Of a stretch of 64,000 bases of DNA, positions 1 through 9,165 are shown piece by piece. A program made the translations under genes and the position numbers. The notes under the pieces were generated by a model. That model was given only the letters and a program-made list of their open reading frames with translations. It did not search any database and was not told the DNA's origin. Source of the stretch: Bradyrhizobium sp. AUGA SZCCT0176 (GTDB taxonomy: Bacteria > Pseudomonadota > Alphaproteobacteria > Rhizobiales > Xanthobacteraceae). How positions within the stretch are numbered: the stretch's first letter is position 1; each line of letters begins with the position of its first letter. The stretch spans positions 60,574-124,573 of the forward strand of contig NZ_JAFCMB010000018.1 of the NCBI RefSeq assembly GCF_018130145.1, read 5' to 3'.

Positions 1-1
1 G

Positions 2-91
2 GATGAGGCCGGCGCTGTTGCGGTGATGCGCCGCCACCTCGAACGTTCGCGCCATGTCTGGGGCGAAAGCGATCGCAAGCCGCACACCTGA
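2..91 (+). CDS. C-terminal end of a GntR/FadR-type regulator (partial)
   Basis: The frame open from the window edge ends at TGA 89-91 and encodes about 29 residues ending MRRHLERSRHVWG...PHT. This resembles the last helix of the FCD ligand-binding domain of FadR-subfamily GntR regulators, where an MRRHLERS-like segment is common. Only the tail is present, so the assignment rests on that motif alone. The stop lies 3 bp from the stop of the convergent Lrp-type gene. Confidence 0.45.
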   Translation, partial: DEAGAVAVMRRHLERSRHVWGESDRKPHT

Positions 92-94
92 AGA

Positions 95-580
95 TCAGAC
101 CTGAATCGAGGTCAGCTTCTTCAGGCACCGCAGCGCGAATGACGATCGGCTGTGGCGGATGCCTGGAATGCGATAAAGCTTTTCACGCAGGAAGCGTTCG
201 TAGCCGGCCGTACTCTCGACGGCGACCTTTACCAGATAGTCATAATCTCCGGTGGTGAGATAGGCCTCGATCACTTCGGGCAAGCCAGCGAGCAGTTCTC
301 CGAACCGCTCCAGCACCTCTTCATCGTGACGGTCGAGCGTGATTTCGATGATCACTGTTTCCGGCAGACCGAGCTTCTCCTGATTGAGGAGCGCAACATA
401 GCCGTCGATGTAACCCTGCTTCTCCAGTCGCTTGAGTCTGTTCCAGCACGGCGTCGTGGATAGCCCGACCTTGTCGGCCAGCTCCGCCGTCGTGAGCCGT
501 GCATCGGCTTGCATCGCCCGCAGGATGCGCCGGTCGGTCTCGTCAAGGCGCAGTGAGTCCTTCCGCCGCGTCGCCTTCAT
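95..580 (-). CDS. Lrp/AsnC family transcriptional regulator
   Basis: This 161-residue protein has normal Lrp family length. Residues about 12-60 form the AsnC-type winged helix-turn-helix (LDETDRRIL..., ELADKVGLSTTPCWNRLKRLE), and residues about 75-150 form the RAM/ligand-binding domain with the TTGDYDYLVKV signature. Lrp proteins bind amino acids and control amino-acid metabolism or transport genes. The first Met is at 580, and the upstream 581-715 interval is a divergent promoter region shared with the ACT-like small protein. Its target is not shown by the sequence. The neighbouring ACT-like gene and peptide transporter make an amino-acid-linked role plausible. Confidence 0.93.
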   Translation of the reverse strand: MKATRRKDSLRLDETDRRILRAMQADARLTTAELADKVGLSTTPCWNRLKRLEKQGYIDGYVALLNQEKLGLPETVIIEITLDRHDEEVLERFGELLAGLPEVIEAYLTTGDYDYLVKVAVESTAGYERFLREKLYRIPGIRHSRSSFALRCLKKLTSIQV

Positions 581-715
581 AACCGAGAACTCTATTCTGG
601 GTATTGGTTAGTTTCCGAGGATAATTATATCGCTAACTTGCCAAATTGCCAGGCAAAAGGAAGCCTCTTCTCGGGAAACACGGATACAACTTCTCCAAAT
701 TTGAATGGGGATGCC

Positions 716-976
716 GTGTTCATTCTGGAGCTGCACGCAAGCGATCTACATGCCGCGCTCGGCCGCCTTCTCGACCAGGTGCGCGTCGCCGATCTGCGGT
801 TGGCGGCCGTCGATGCCCGCGAGGAAGCCGGCGAATACAAAATCCAGGCTTCCATCGACGTCCGTGACCGCCAGGCCGTCGAAAGGCTTGCCCGCCGCGT
901 CGGCGCGATCATCGGCGTTGCCGCGATCGAGGTGAGCGGCGGACGTCAGCACGCGATACTAGCGGCCGCCCCATGA
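716..976 (+). CDS. Small ACT-domain-like protein
   Basis: The protein has 86 residues if it starts at the GTG at 716, which follows a purine-rich stretch (gaatgggg). A longer frame reaches back to a TTG at 638, but that extension has no domain-like pattern. The product (FILELHASDLHAALGRLL..., IQASIDVRDRQAVERLARRVGAI) reads as a beta-alpha-beta-beta-alpha ACT fold, as in small regulatory subunits that sense amino acids. It is divergent from the Lrp-type gene and convergent with the substrate-binding protein gene. No family name can be given with certainty, and the role in binding a small ligand is inference. Confidence 0.55.
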   Translation: MFILELHASDLHAALGRLLDQVRVADLRLAAVDAREEAGEYKIQASIDVRDRQAVERLARRVGAIIGVAAIEVSGGRQHAILAAAP

Positions 977-1050
977 TCTCACACGATCAGGCGCGCAATG
1001 GTCGCCGCAACAGCTTCCGACAGGTCCGCTAACCGCCCCTCGCGAGACGG

Positions 1051-2547
1051 CTATTCCCAGGACCAGGCGGAGAAGTCATTTTCGAATTGCGGGACTTCCT
1101 TCCACACACCCTTCAGCTTCTTGCTCGCAATGGTGATCCATTGCGGCTGGAACAGGAAGCCGGCAACCGCATCGGTCGCCAGCATGCGCTGCGCGTCGCC
1201 GAGCAACTTGGCGCGTTCGGCCTCGGCCGGTGTTGCCTTGATCTGCTGGTAGAGCGCGTTGAAGGCCTCGTTGTTATAGCCGAGATAATAGTCCGGCTCG
1301 GTTATCTTCACGAGATCGAACGGCTCGACATGCGAGACGATGGTGAGATCGAAATTGTGCGGGCCGTTGCCGGCAAAGACCTGTGACAGCCACTGCGCCC
1401 ATTCGACGTTCTCGATCTTGGCGATGATGCCGACTTTGGCGAGCTGGGCCGCGAGGATTTCTCCGCCGTTCCGCGCATAAGGTGGCGGCGGCAGCTTGAG
1501 GCTCAGCTCCAGCGGCGCTTTGACGCCCGCTTCTGCCAGCAGCTTCTTGGCCTTTTCCGGGTCGTATGGATTGATGCCTGTCGTATCGACATAGCCGAGC
1601 GATCCCGGCGTATAAAAGCTGCCGATCGGCGAGCCAAATCCATCGACAGCGCCATCGATCATCGCCTTGCGATCGATGGCGGCGAGAATGGCGCGACGAA
1701 CCCGCACATCGTCGAGCGGCTTCCTCCGTTCGTTAATGCCGACGATGGTCTTGGCCCTGGAGCCGCCAATCAGGACATTGAAGCGCGGATCGGCCTTGAA
1801 CTGCGCCACACTGCGCGCCACCGCGCCGCGCGGAAACACGTCGATGTCACCCGACAGCAGCGCCGCGACCTGCGCGGCGGGATCGCCGATGAAGCGGATG
1901 GTCACCTTGGAAAGCTTGATCGCGGCGGCGTTGCGATAATCCGGCCATTTGCTCAGGGTGATCGACGATCCCTTGGCCCAGGCACCGAGCGTATAGGGTC
2001 CGGTGCCGACCGGCTGCGTCGCATTGGTCGGTGCACTCTTCGGCTCGACGATCGAGCCGCCCGCCTGACCGATCAGGAACGGCAGGTTCGGTTCGGAATA
2101 TTTGAGCACGACCACGATCGTCTCCGCGTCAGGCGCGGTGACCGACTCAAACGCCTGGTACAGGCTCTTGTCCTTGTTGGTGCTGGTCGGCGCCGCGTTG
2201 CGATCGTAGGAAAACTTCACCGCAGAGGAATCGAACGGCTCGCCGTTGTGGAATTTGACGCCCTTGCGGAGCTTGAACGTATAGGTTTTCAGGTCGGCCG
2301 ACGCCTGCCAACTCTCGGCGAGCAAGGGCGATACCGAACCGTCCTCGTTGATCTTGGTCAACGTCTCATAGAGGTTATAGAGCGTGACCTCGGCAATGGC
2401 CGCAGCGGCTGCGTTGGTGGGATCGAGTCCCGGCGGCTCCAGCGTCATGCCCATGACGACGCTGTCCTTCTTGCCCTGCGCCAGACTCGGCAGCGGCGCG
2501 GCGGCGAACGCGGCCACAACTGCAAAAATGGCTAACTTCCTGAACAT
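1051..2547 (-). CDS. ABC transporter substrate-binding protein, family 5 (peptide/nickel type)
   Basis: This 498-residue periplasmic protein has a Sec signal peptide at residues 1-23 (basic MFRK, hydrophobic core, ending SLAQ). It has the SBP_bac_5 pattern: LEPPGLDPTNA near residue 36, ESWQAS...LKTYTFKLRKGVKFHNGEPF, and YDPEKAKKLLAEAG later on. Length is usual for DppA/OppA-like proteins. It is the first gene of a leftward block, with the two ATPase and two permease genes following at higher coordinates on the same strand, so it is transcribed last. A 55-bp gap separates it from the ATPase gene. The ligand is probably a short peptide or related solute. The downstream amidase gene hints at an amide-containing substrate, which is inference. 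Confidence 0.95.
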   Translation of the reverse strand: MFRKLAIFAVVAAFAAAPLPSLAQGKKDSVVMGMTLEPPGLDPTNAAAAAIAEVTLYNLYETLTKINEDGSVSPLLAESWQASADLKTYTFKLRKGVKFHNGEPFDSSAVKFSYDRNAAPTSTNKDKSLYQAFESVTAPDAETIVVVLKYSEPNLPFLIGQAGGSIVEPKSAPTNATQPVGTGPYTLGAWAKGSSITLSKWPDYRNAAAIKLSKVTIRFIGDPAAQVAALLSGDIDVFPRGAVARSVAQFKADPRFNVLIGGSRAKTIVGINERRKPLDDVRVRRAILAAIDRKAMIDGAVDGFGSPIGSFYTPGSLGYVDTTGINPYDPEKAKKLLAEAGVKAPLELSLKLPPPPYARNGGEILAAQLAKVGIIAKIENVEWAQWLSQVFAGNGPHNFDLTIVSHVEPFDLVKITEPDYYLGYNNEAFNALYQQIKATPAEAERAKLLGDAQRMLATDAVAGFLFQPQWITIASKKLKGVWKEVPQFENDFSAWSWE

Positions 2548-2602
2548 CCCTTGCTCCCCTGAAATATCGCGCGACCAGACTAAGCCAGTCCCGCATAAAA
2601 GG

Positions 2603-3637
2603 CTAACCCTCCTCCGACGCTACCGGAGGCAATGCCATCACCGTCTCGGCGCGATGGCAGGCGGCTGATTGCGCCGGTCCCACCTTGCGCAGCGCAGGCG
2701 CGACCTCGCGACAGTGCTGGTCGGCCAGCGCACAGCGTGACGCGTAGGGACATCCCGTCGCGCCCAGCGAATGCGAAGCGATCACCTGCGCACCGCGACG
2801 CCGGCGCACACCTCCGGCCCGGGCGCGCGGCACCGCCTCGAGCAACGCCCGCGTGTAGGGATGGGCGCAATGCGCGAACAGATCCTCAGGGCTCCCCTGC
2901 TCGACGATCCGCCCGAGATACATCACCGCGATCTCGTCGCAGAGATAATCCACCACCGCCAGATCGTGGCTGATCAGGACGTAGCTCAACCCGAACTGAT
3001 CCTGCAGGTCTTGCAGGAGATTGAGCACCTGCGCCTGCACGGAGACGTCGAGTGCGCTGACCGGCTCGTCGGCGACGATCAGTTTTGGCTGGGTGATCAG
3101 CGCGCGCGCGATCGCGATGCGCTGGCGCTGGCCACCGGAGAATTCATGCGGGAACTTGTCCATGTCAGCCTCGCGCAGTCCGACCTGCCGCAGCACGTCG
3201 GCAACGCGCTGACGCAACGTGGCGCGATCCATCCGTCCGAGCGCGGTCAAGGGCTCCGCGACGATGCGCGCAATGGTCTGCCGCGGATCCAGCGAGCCGT
3301 AGGGATCCTGAAACACCATCTGAAAATCACGCCGGGCGCGGCGTAACTCGTCGGCCGGCAGCCGGTTCAGGTCGCGGCCCATGAGCGACACCGAACCTGA
3401 CGACGGCCGCTCCAGCGCCATCACCAGCCTCGCGAAGGTCGACTTGCCTGATCCGGACTCGCCGACCACACCGAGGCTTCGGCCCGCTGTCACCTTTGCG
3501 GTGACGCCGTTGAGCGCATGCACCTGCCCGGCCGGCTTGAACACGCTTTCGCGCGGCAAGGTGTAGCGCTGCGCCAGATCCTTCACATCGAGCAGCGGCA
3601 ATTCGGCGGGCGGTGGCGTCTGCTCAGGCATGGTCAT
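2603..3637 (-). CDS. Peptide ABC transporter ATP-binding protein (DppF/OppF-like)
   Basis: This cytoplasmic ATPase of about 344 residues has Walker A GESGSGKST near residues 59-67, the signature FSGGQRQR, Walker B VADEP, and the C-terminal oligopeptide-transporter extension (HPYTRALLEA, then several Cys: CPYASRCA, QHC, ACH). The frame extends upstream to 3781, but that part is Arg-rich shadow of the preceding gene. The ATG at 3637 overlaps the upstream stop as ATGA, so it is taken as the start. The enzyme pairs with the DppD-like ATPase to energise uptake through the two permeases. Confidence 0.93.
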   Translation of the reverse strand: MTMPEQTPPPAELPLLDVKDLAQRYTLPRESVFKPAGQVHALNGVTAKVTAGRSLGVVGESGSGKSTFARLVMALERPSSGSVSLMGRDLNRLPADELRRARRDFQMVFQDPYGSLDPRQTIARIVAEPLTALGRMDRATLRQRVADVLRQVGLREADMDKFPHEFSGGQRQRIAIARALITQPKLIVADEPVSALDVSVQAQVLNLLQDLQDQFGLSYVLISHDLAVVDYLCDEIAVMYLGRIVEQGSPEDLFAHCAHPYTRALLEAVPRARAGGVRRRRGAQVIASHSLGATGCPYASRCALADQHCREVAPALRKVGPAQSAACHRAETVMALPPVASEEG

Positions 3638-4653
3638 GCGCCCAAAACTCCAACCGCTTCGGCCATCGAAACATCCGTCCTGAGACAGCGCACGCCGTGG
3701 CCGGCGCCGACGTCCACCGCGGCCGGCGGCGCCACGCGGCAACGATCCTCGACGATCGCGCAGCGGTCGGCGAAAGTGCAACCGGAGGGCAGATCGGCAA
3801 GCTCGGGAACGGTGCCGGCGATGGTCTTCAGCCGGGTGCCCTTGCGCGCACCAAGGCGCGGGCGAGCGCGAAACAGACCCTGCGTATAGGGATGTCCCAT
3901 GCGCGTGAACACCGCATCCGTCGCACCGCTTTCCACGACGGTGCCGCCATACATCACCATCATGCGCTGCACATTCTCGGCGATGACGCCGAGATCGTGC
4001 GAGATCAGAATCATCGACATGCCGCGCTCGGCAACGATATCCGCGATCAGGTCGAGAATCTGTCCCTGAATGGTGACGTCGAGTGCCGTGGTCGGCTCAT
4101 CGGCGATCAGCACTTCGGGCTGGCAGGCCAGTGCCATGGCAATGGTAACACGCTGCCGCTGCCCTCCGGAGAACTGGTGCGGATAGGCATCGACGCGTTT
4201 CGCCGCATCGGGAAGCCCGACACGATCGAGCAAGGCGATGGCCTGCTTGCGCGCCTCTCCCGCCGAACAATTGGTGTGGCGCCGCAACGGTTCGGCCACC
4301 TGACGGCCGATCGTGTGCATCGGATTGAGCGCGGTCATCGGCTCCTGGAAGATCATGCTGATGCGATTACCGCGCAGCTTGCAGTAATTCGCATCCGGCA
4401 GACCCACCAGCTCCATGCCGTCAAGGCGGATGCTGCCGCTGATGACGGCACTGTCAGGCAAGAGGCCCATCAGCGCCAGCGCGGTGACGGATTTGCCGCA
4501 TCCGGATTCGCCGACGAGGCCCAGGGTCTCGCCGCGCCTCAGCGAGAAACTGACGCCGCGAACGGCCTGCGCGGGGCCGCGGCTGGTGTTGAGCCGCACG
4601 CCGAGGTCGCTGACTTCGATCAAAGGCGCGTTGCCGGACCCGCTCATGTTCAA
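3634..4653 (-). CDS. Peptide ABC transporter ATP-binding protein (DppD/OppD-like)
   Basis: This ATPase of 339 residues has Walker A GESGCGKSV, FQEPMTALNPMHTIG (the DppD/OppD Q-loop region), FSGGQRQRVTIAMAL, Walker B LIADEPTTALDVT, and a C-terminal Cys-containing extension (CTFADRCAIVEDRC). It overlaps the permease gene upstream and the second ATPase downstream by ATGA junctions, showing translational coupling in one operon. The start could be the first ATG at 4653 or the third codon ATG at 4647. The overlap supports 4653. Confidence 0.95.
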   Translation of the reverse strand: MNMSGSGNAPLIEVSDLGVRLNTSRGPAQAVRGVSFSLRRGETLGLVGESGCGKSVTALALMGLLPDSAVISGSIRLDGMELVGLPDANYCKLRGNRISMIFQEPMTALNPMHTIGRQVAEPLRRHTNCSAGEARKQAIALLDRVGLPDAAKRVDAYPHQFSGGQRQRVTIAMALACQPEVLIADEPTTALDVTIQGQILDLIADIVAERGMSMILISHDLGVIAENVQRMMVMYGGTVVESGATDAVFTRMGHPYTQGLFRARPRLGARKGTRLKTIAGTVPELADLPSGCTFADRCAIVEDRCRVAPPAAVDVGAGHGVRCLRTDVSMAEAVGVLGA

Positions 4654-5546
4654 CGCTCCCGCGCCAGCCGGGGATCAAGCAGATCGCGCAATCCGTCTCC
4701 GAACAGATTGAGGCCAAGCACAGCGATGGCGATCGCAGCGCCCGGATAGACCGCGAGCATCGGCGACTGGAACAGCAGCGTCTGCGCATCGTTTAGCATG
4801 CGGCCCCAGGACGGCTGCGGCGGCTGCGTGCCGAGCCCGAGATAGGACAACGCCGCTTCGGCCAGGATTGCGAGAGCGAACTGGATCGTCGACTGCACGA
4901 TCAGGATCGGCAGGACGTTGGGCAGCACGTGCTCGATCGTGATGCGGAAGCCGCCCTTGCCGCAGGCGCGCGCGGCCAGCACGAATTCCCGCGCCCAGAT
5001 CGCATTGGCCGATCCACGGGTCAACCGGACGAGAGTCGGAATCTGGAAGATGCCGATGGCAACGATCGAGGTCACCATGCCCGGGCCGAAGACCGCCGCC
5101 AGCATGATGGCCGAGAGCACCGCGGGAAACGCAAAAGTGAAGTCGCTCATCCGCATGATGATCTCTTCGGTCCAGCCCTTGCGCGCGGCGGCGATCAGTC
5201 CAAGACACACCCCGAAAGTGAGGCCGATGCCGACGGCGATGATGCCGACCATGATGGTGGAACGGGCGCCTACCAGCAGCAGCGAGACGATATCGCGGCC
5301 GAGCACGTCGGTGCCGAGCCAATGCGCGGCCGACGGTGGTCGCAGCTTGGAGGCCACGTCGATTTCATAGGCGGACCACGGCGTCCAAACCAGCGACAGC
5401 AAAGCGGCACAGAGCACCACCAGGCTCAGCGTGCCGCCCGTGACAAAGCTGCGGTGGCGCAGCGCGCGGCGCCAGAAGCCGCTCGCAAGCCGCGGTCGCG
5501 CGGTGGCGGCCCCAACCTCGACTGAGGCGCTCAGCGGGGTGCTCAT
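4650..5546 (-). CDS. Peptide ABC transporter permease (DppC/OppC-like)
   Basis: This membrane permease of about 298 residues has an N-terminal cytoplasmic segment, a first membrane helix (FVTGGTLSLVVLCAALLSLVW), a periplasmic loop ending HWLGTDVLGRDI that is diagnostic of DppC/OppC permeases, then five more hydrophobic segments. An EAA-like loop appears as EFVLAARACGKGGFRI. The frame reaches 5813 upstream, but the ATG at 5546 overlaps the stop of the other permease gene (ATGA), so that start is used. It forms the heterodimeric channel with the DppB-like permease. Confidence 0.95.
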   Translation of the reverse strand: MSTPLSASVEVGAATARPRLASGFWRRALRHRSFVTGGTLSLVVLCAALLSLVWTPWSAYEIDVASKLRPPSAAHWLGTDVLGRDIVSLLLVGARSTIMVGIIAVGIGLTFGVCLGLIAAARKGWTEEIIMRMSDFTFAFPAVLSAIMLAAVFGPGMVTSIVAIGIFQIPTLVRLTRGSANAIWAREFVLAARACGKGGFRITIEHVLPNVLPILIVQSTIQFALAILAEAALSYLGLGTQPPQPSWGRMLNDAQTLLFQSPMLAVYPGAAIAIAVLGLNLFGDGLRDLLDPRLARER

Positions 5547-6493
5547 AGGCTGTGTACCTTGATGCGCGGATCGATGAAGGCATAGAGCACATCGACCACG
5601 AAGTTGACGATGACGACCACAGCCGCCAGCAGCATCACGCAGTTGCGCACCACGATCAGGTCGCGATTGGCGATCGACTGGAAGATCAGCCGGCCGAGAC
5701 CCGGCAGATAGAACACGTTCTCGATCACGATCGTCCCCGCCAGCAGGTTGGCGAACTGAAGGCCCATGATCGTCATCACCGGGATCATCGCATTGCGCAG
5801 CACGTGCTGCCACAGGACGTCGCGCTTGCTCAAACCCTTGGCGCGTGCGGTGCGCACGAAATCCTCACGCAGCACCTCAAGCACCGCCGAACGCGTGACC
5901 CTTGCGAGGATCGCCGCCTGCACCACCGATAGCGAGATCGCAGGCAGCAGCAGCGACTTGATCCCGGCAACGATGCTTTCGTCCCAGCCGGCAAAGCCGC
6001 CGGCCGAAAGCCATTGCAGCTTCACCGAGAACAGCAGGATCAGCAGGATGGCGAACCAGAAATTGGGAAGCGCGATGCCGAACTGCGTCAGCGACATCAC
6101 GCCCACATCACCTAGCTTGTTGTGATTTGCCGCCGTATAGATTCCCGCAGCCAGGGCCAGCACGACCGTCACTGACATGGACATGACCGCCAACGGAATT
6201 GTCAGCGTGAGGCGCTCCGCAATCAGGCCGGCGACAGGGGTGCCATAGGCATAGCTGTTGCCTAGATCGCCTGTCAGCATCCCCTTGATCCAATGGACGT
6301 AGCGATAGTACAGCGGCTGATCCAGCCCGAGCTTGACCGTCAGCGCCCGGACGGCGTCAGGCGAGGCATCCGCGCCCATCAGCATCTGTGCGGCGTTGCC
6401 GGGCAAGGCATCCAGAACGAGAAAGATGATGAGCGACGCGCCGACCAGCGTCGCCATCAGCGTCAGAAAGCGGCGGAAAAGGAAGACGCTCAA
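5543..6493 (-). CDS. Peptide ABC transporter permease (DppB/OppB-like)
   Basis: The protein has 316 residues and six predicted membrane segments, the first at residues about 9-29 (LTLMATLVGASLIIFLVLDAL). The ABC permease EAA loop reads DFVRTARAKGLSKRDVLWQHVLRNAMIP, characteristic of DppB/OppB proteins. It is first of the transport genes to be transcribed after the amidase, with a 68-bp gap to the amidase stop. It couples to the DppC-like gene by an ATGA overlap. Confidence 0.96.
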   Translation of the reverse strand: MSVFLFRRFLTLMATLVGASLIIFLVLDALPGNAAQMLMGADASPDAVRALTVKLGLDQPLYYRYVHWIKGMLTGDLGNSYAYGTPVAGLIAERLTLTIPLAVMSMSVTVVLALAAGIYTAANHNKLGDVGVMSLTQFGIALPNFWFAILLILLFSVKLQWLSAGGFAGWDESIVAGIKSLLLPAISLSVVQAAILARVTRSAVLEVLREDFVRTARAKGLSKRDVLWQHVLRNAMIPVMTIMGLQFANLLAGTIVIENVFYLPGLGRLIFQSIANRDLIVVRNCVMLLAAVVVIVNFVVDVLYAFIDPRIKVHSL

Positions 6494-6561
6494 GTCTCGA
6501 TTCCCTTGTTGGCGGCCAGTCCCTTGTCAGCGATCAGGTGTGATGGCGGCCGCATGTTCGC

Positions 6562-7992
6562 TTAGCCGTCCAAGCCCGGCCACCGGCCGAGCAGATTTTG
6601 CGAGCCCTCAAACAACGCGCTGACGCGCAGCAGTTCGATGTCTCCACGGAATTTGCCGACGAGTTGAATGCCGATCGGCAGGCCGTCCGCGTCAAAGCCA
6701 CAGGGCAAGCTGACCGCCGGATGGCCGGTCATGTTGAACGGCATCGTCCAGGGAAACCAGCTTGGCCGGACGTCGCTCAACACCCGCCCGTCGATTTCTA
6801 TCGTGCCGAACAGGTCCTGATCGATCGGAAGCGCGGTGCGGGTGATGGTTGGCATCGCGAGAATATCGGCCCTCTGCAACAAACTCTGAATCCGCCGGAA
6901 CAGAGCCGTACGGTCAAACATCGCCTGCTGATAGTCAACACCGCTTACCTTCGTGGCCAGCGCCAGTTGCTTCATGAAGGTCTCGCTCAGCACATCGCCA
7001 TGATCGGCCGCGAGCTTCTCGAATCGTGCGCGCCAGGCGGTGTGATTGATGGCCCGCCAGATCGGCTCCACCTCAAATCCGTTGGCGGACATTTCCTCGA
7101 CCTCGGCCCCAAGGGCTTCCAGCCTGACAAGCGCGGCCTTGAATGCAGCAGCGACATCGGCCGCAACCGGCCGGCCTGAAGGCGCAAGGCAGAATGCGAT
7201 CCTGCGCCCGCGCAGATCGCCGTTTGGAGCCGATCCCTCCACAAAATTCCATTGCGGGAATCCCATCGACCACGGATCGGAAGCATCCTCTCCCGACATT
7301 GCCTGCATCATCAAGGCGGTGTCCGCGACGGTGCGCGTCATCGGGGTAACATAGGTCTGGTTGCCGAACGCGTCGTGCACCTGGCTGTGGGGAATAACGC
7401 CGTTGCTTTGCTTCAGCCCGACAACGCCGTTGCAGGCCGCCGGAATCCGCGTCGAGCCGCCGCCATCCGTCGCGATCGCCAGAGGCGCGATGCCGCCGGC
7501 GACGGCAACCGCCGCTCCCCCACTTGAGCCACCGCTCGAGCGCGCGCCGCTCCAGGCATTGCGCGTGCGGCCGAACAACGGCGAATCCGTGAGGCACTTG
7601 GTGCCGAACTCCGGCGTCGTGGTCTTGCCTATGAGAATGGCACCCTCTGCCCGCATTCGCGCCACGGCGACCGCATCATGATCAGGAACGTTGTCCTTGT
7701 AGGGGACCGCTCCGAAAGTCGTTCGCACCCCCCTGGTATTAACCAGATCTTTCACGGTGAACGGAATGCCGTGAAGAAGACCCAGCGGCTCCCCGGCCAT
7801 GACCGCATGCTCGGCCTTGCTTGCCTCGGCCATCGCCTCATCGCCGCAGAGCGTGATGAAGCAGTTCAACTCGGGCTGCATTCGCTCGGCGCGCGCAAGC
7901 ACGGCACGCATGATCTCAACCGGTGAGGCGTCTTTGCGGGCAATCCGCGCGCGGAGTTCGCTGGCGGGCAGCAGGCACAGTTCGTCGCTCAT
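6562..7992 (-). CDS. Amidase signature family hydrolase
   Basis: The protein has about 476 residues. It shows the amidase-signature catalytic triad: Lys81 in IPFTVKD, cis-Ser156 in RSSGGSSGGAA, and nucleophile Ser180 in TDGGGSTRIPA. The spacing of 24 between the two serines matches the family. The open frame extends to 8463, but that part is shadow of the divergent LysR gene, and the ATG at 7992 (MSDELCLLPASEL) fits the usual N-terminus. It leads the leftward block ahead of the peptide ABC transporter genes, so an imported amide or amidated peptide may be its substrate (inference). The divergent LysR regulator 113 bp away is the likely controller. Confidence 0.93.
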   Translation of the reverse strand: MSDELCLLPASELRARIARKDASPVEIMRAVLARAERMQPELNCFITLCGDEAMAEASKAEHAVMAGEPLGLLHGIPFTVKDLVNTRGVRTTFGAVPYKDNVPDHDAVAVARMRAEGAILIGKTTTPEFGTKCLTDSPLFGRTRNAWSGARSSGGSSGGAAVAVAGGIAPLAIATDGGGSTRIPAACNGVVGLKQSNGVIPHSQVHDAFGNQTYVTPMTRTVADTALMMQAMSGEDASDPWSMGFPQWNFVEGSAPNGDLRGRRIAFCLAPSGRPVAADVAAAFKAALVRLEALGAEVEEMSANGFEVEPIWRAINHTAWRARFEKLAADHGDVLSETFMKQLALATKVSGVDYQQAMFDRTALFRRIQSLLQRADILAMPTITRTALPIDQDLFGTIEIDGRVLSDVRPSWFPWTMPFNMTGHPAVSLPCGFDADGLPIGIQLVGKFRGDIELLRVSALFEGSQNLLGRWPGLDG

Positions 7993-8072
7993 CACGCTAA
8001 AGCCCCAGGATCGATTTGACGCAAAGATGACATTCGCATTGACTTCAGGTCCAATACCATCGCACAACCGAG

Positions 8073-8108
8073 CCATACGATTTCGGTATGGCATGAGATT
8101 TCGGTATG
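8073..8108. promoter_or_regulatory. LysR-type operator candidate between amidase and LysR genes
   Basis: A perfect inverted repeat CCATAC-N7-GTATGG lies at 8073-8091 and contains a T-N11-A spacing typical of LysR-family boxes. Its right half with flank (gatttcggtatg, 8079-8090) is repeated directly at 8097-8108, running into the LysR start codon. This arrangement suggests autoregulation and control of the divergent amidase/transport operon. No footprint evidence exists here. Confidence 0.45.
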
Positions 8109-9002
8109 CCGATAATGGACCTCCGCCGTCTCCGCTACTTCGTTGCCGTTGCAGAAGAACGCAGCGTGGGTCGGGCGGCCGTCCGCCTTCGTATGGCGCA
8201 GCCGCCATTGTCGGTTCAGATTCGCAAACTGGAATCGGAAGTAGGGACTTCGCTGTTTCGTCGGGACACCCGGGGAATGGAGCTGACGGCGTCCGGTCGC
8301 GCCTTGCTGTCGCGCGCGCGCGAAGCGCTGGCCTTGACGGCTGAAGGTTTCGAGGCAGCCCGCGCGGTGGCGGCTGGACGCCGGGGAAGATTGTCAGTCG
8401 GATACATGTTCGCGCTCGCCCACGCCGTGTTGCCCAAGCTCGTTCCGGAACTCCGAAGGTCACTTCCGAAGGTCGACCTCGAGTTCATAGAACTGAGCGC
8501 GTCGACGCGGGAGGCGCGGTTGCTGGACCACAGCGTGACTGTCGCACTGTGCATGCCTGCAATTCGCCACAGCGAGATTGAAGCCTCCACGATCGGAACG
8601 CAGCGATTGATGCTGGCCATGCCGGCCGGTTCGCCGCTGGCGCGCTCCGCCGCAGTGCCGGTAAAAAGACTGCAAGGGCGTCCGCTTATCAGCTTGCCCT
8701 GGCCCACCGAAGATCCGGCGACCTCCGTTGTGACGTCGCTGCTGAGGCGGCATCAGGTCGGTATGCCGGTTGCGAACCGGGTCGAAACGGTCCACTCGGC
8801 TCTCAGCATGGTCCTCGCCGGAGAAGGCCTGGCGATCCTTCCTGCCTGCGCCGAACTCGGATGTCCAACGGGCGTCGTGTTCAGGCACTTCCTGGATGCC
8901 GACGACGCCATCGATGTCGCGGTTTGCTGGCGCCGGGATTCTCTCAATCCGTTAGTCCGGAATTTCCTGAAGTGCGCCGAAAAGGTGATCCGTCAGGCTT
9001 GA
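8106..9002 (+). CDS. LysR family transcriptional regulator
   Basis: The protein has 298 residues. The N-terminal winged HTH spans residues about 4-62 (MDLRRLRYFVAVAEERSVGRAA..., LRMAQPPLSVQIRKLE, FRRDTRGMELTASGR). The rest is the periplasmic-binding-like effector domain (RLSVGYMFALAHAVLPKLV...). Start is ATG 8106 or the fourth codon ATG at 8115, which matches the family's usual MDLRRLRYF start. It is divergent from the amidase and peptide ABC genes and probably regulates them through the inverted repeat at 8073-8108. The effector is unknown. Confidence 0.95.
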   Translation: MPIMDLRRLRYFVAVAEERSVGRAAVRLRMAQPPLSVQIRKLESEVGTSLFRRDTRGMELTASGRALLSRAREALALTAEGFEAARAVAAGRRGRLSVGYMFALAHAVLPKLVPELRRSLPKVDLEFIELSASTREARLLDHSVTVALCMPAIRHSEIEASTIGTQRLMLAMPAGSPLARSAAVPVKRLQGRPLISLPWPTEDPATSVVTSLLRRHQVGMPVANRVETVHSALSMVLAGEGLAILPACAELGCPTGVVFRHFLDADDAIDVAVCWRRDSLNPLVRNFLKCAEKVIRQA

Positions 9003-9165
9003 GCCGACTGATATTATCGCGCGTTCGCGCTCTTGCCAGCCGGCTTGGCGACGAGGACTTTTATCGGAAGATTCTCCGGGACAATATGGCCGCGCTCTAC
9101 AATTTCGAACAGGCTTAGGCCTACGCCTGGACAGCGACGTCACTGCCAGATACCCGAAGCACCTG

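Noticed and set aside
3613..4749. Plus-strand frame of 378 codons across the ABC ATPase gene
   Set aside because: Shadow of the DppD-like gene with Walker motifs on the minus strand.
7993..8463. N-terminal extension of the amidase to 633 residues
   Set aside because: The extra 157 residues are Arg/Pro-rich shadow of the LysR gene and its promoter; the family start is at 7992.
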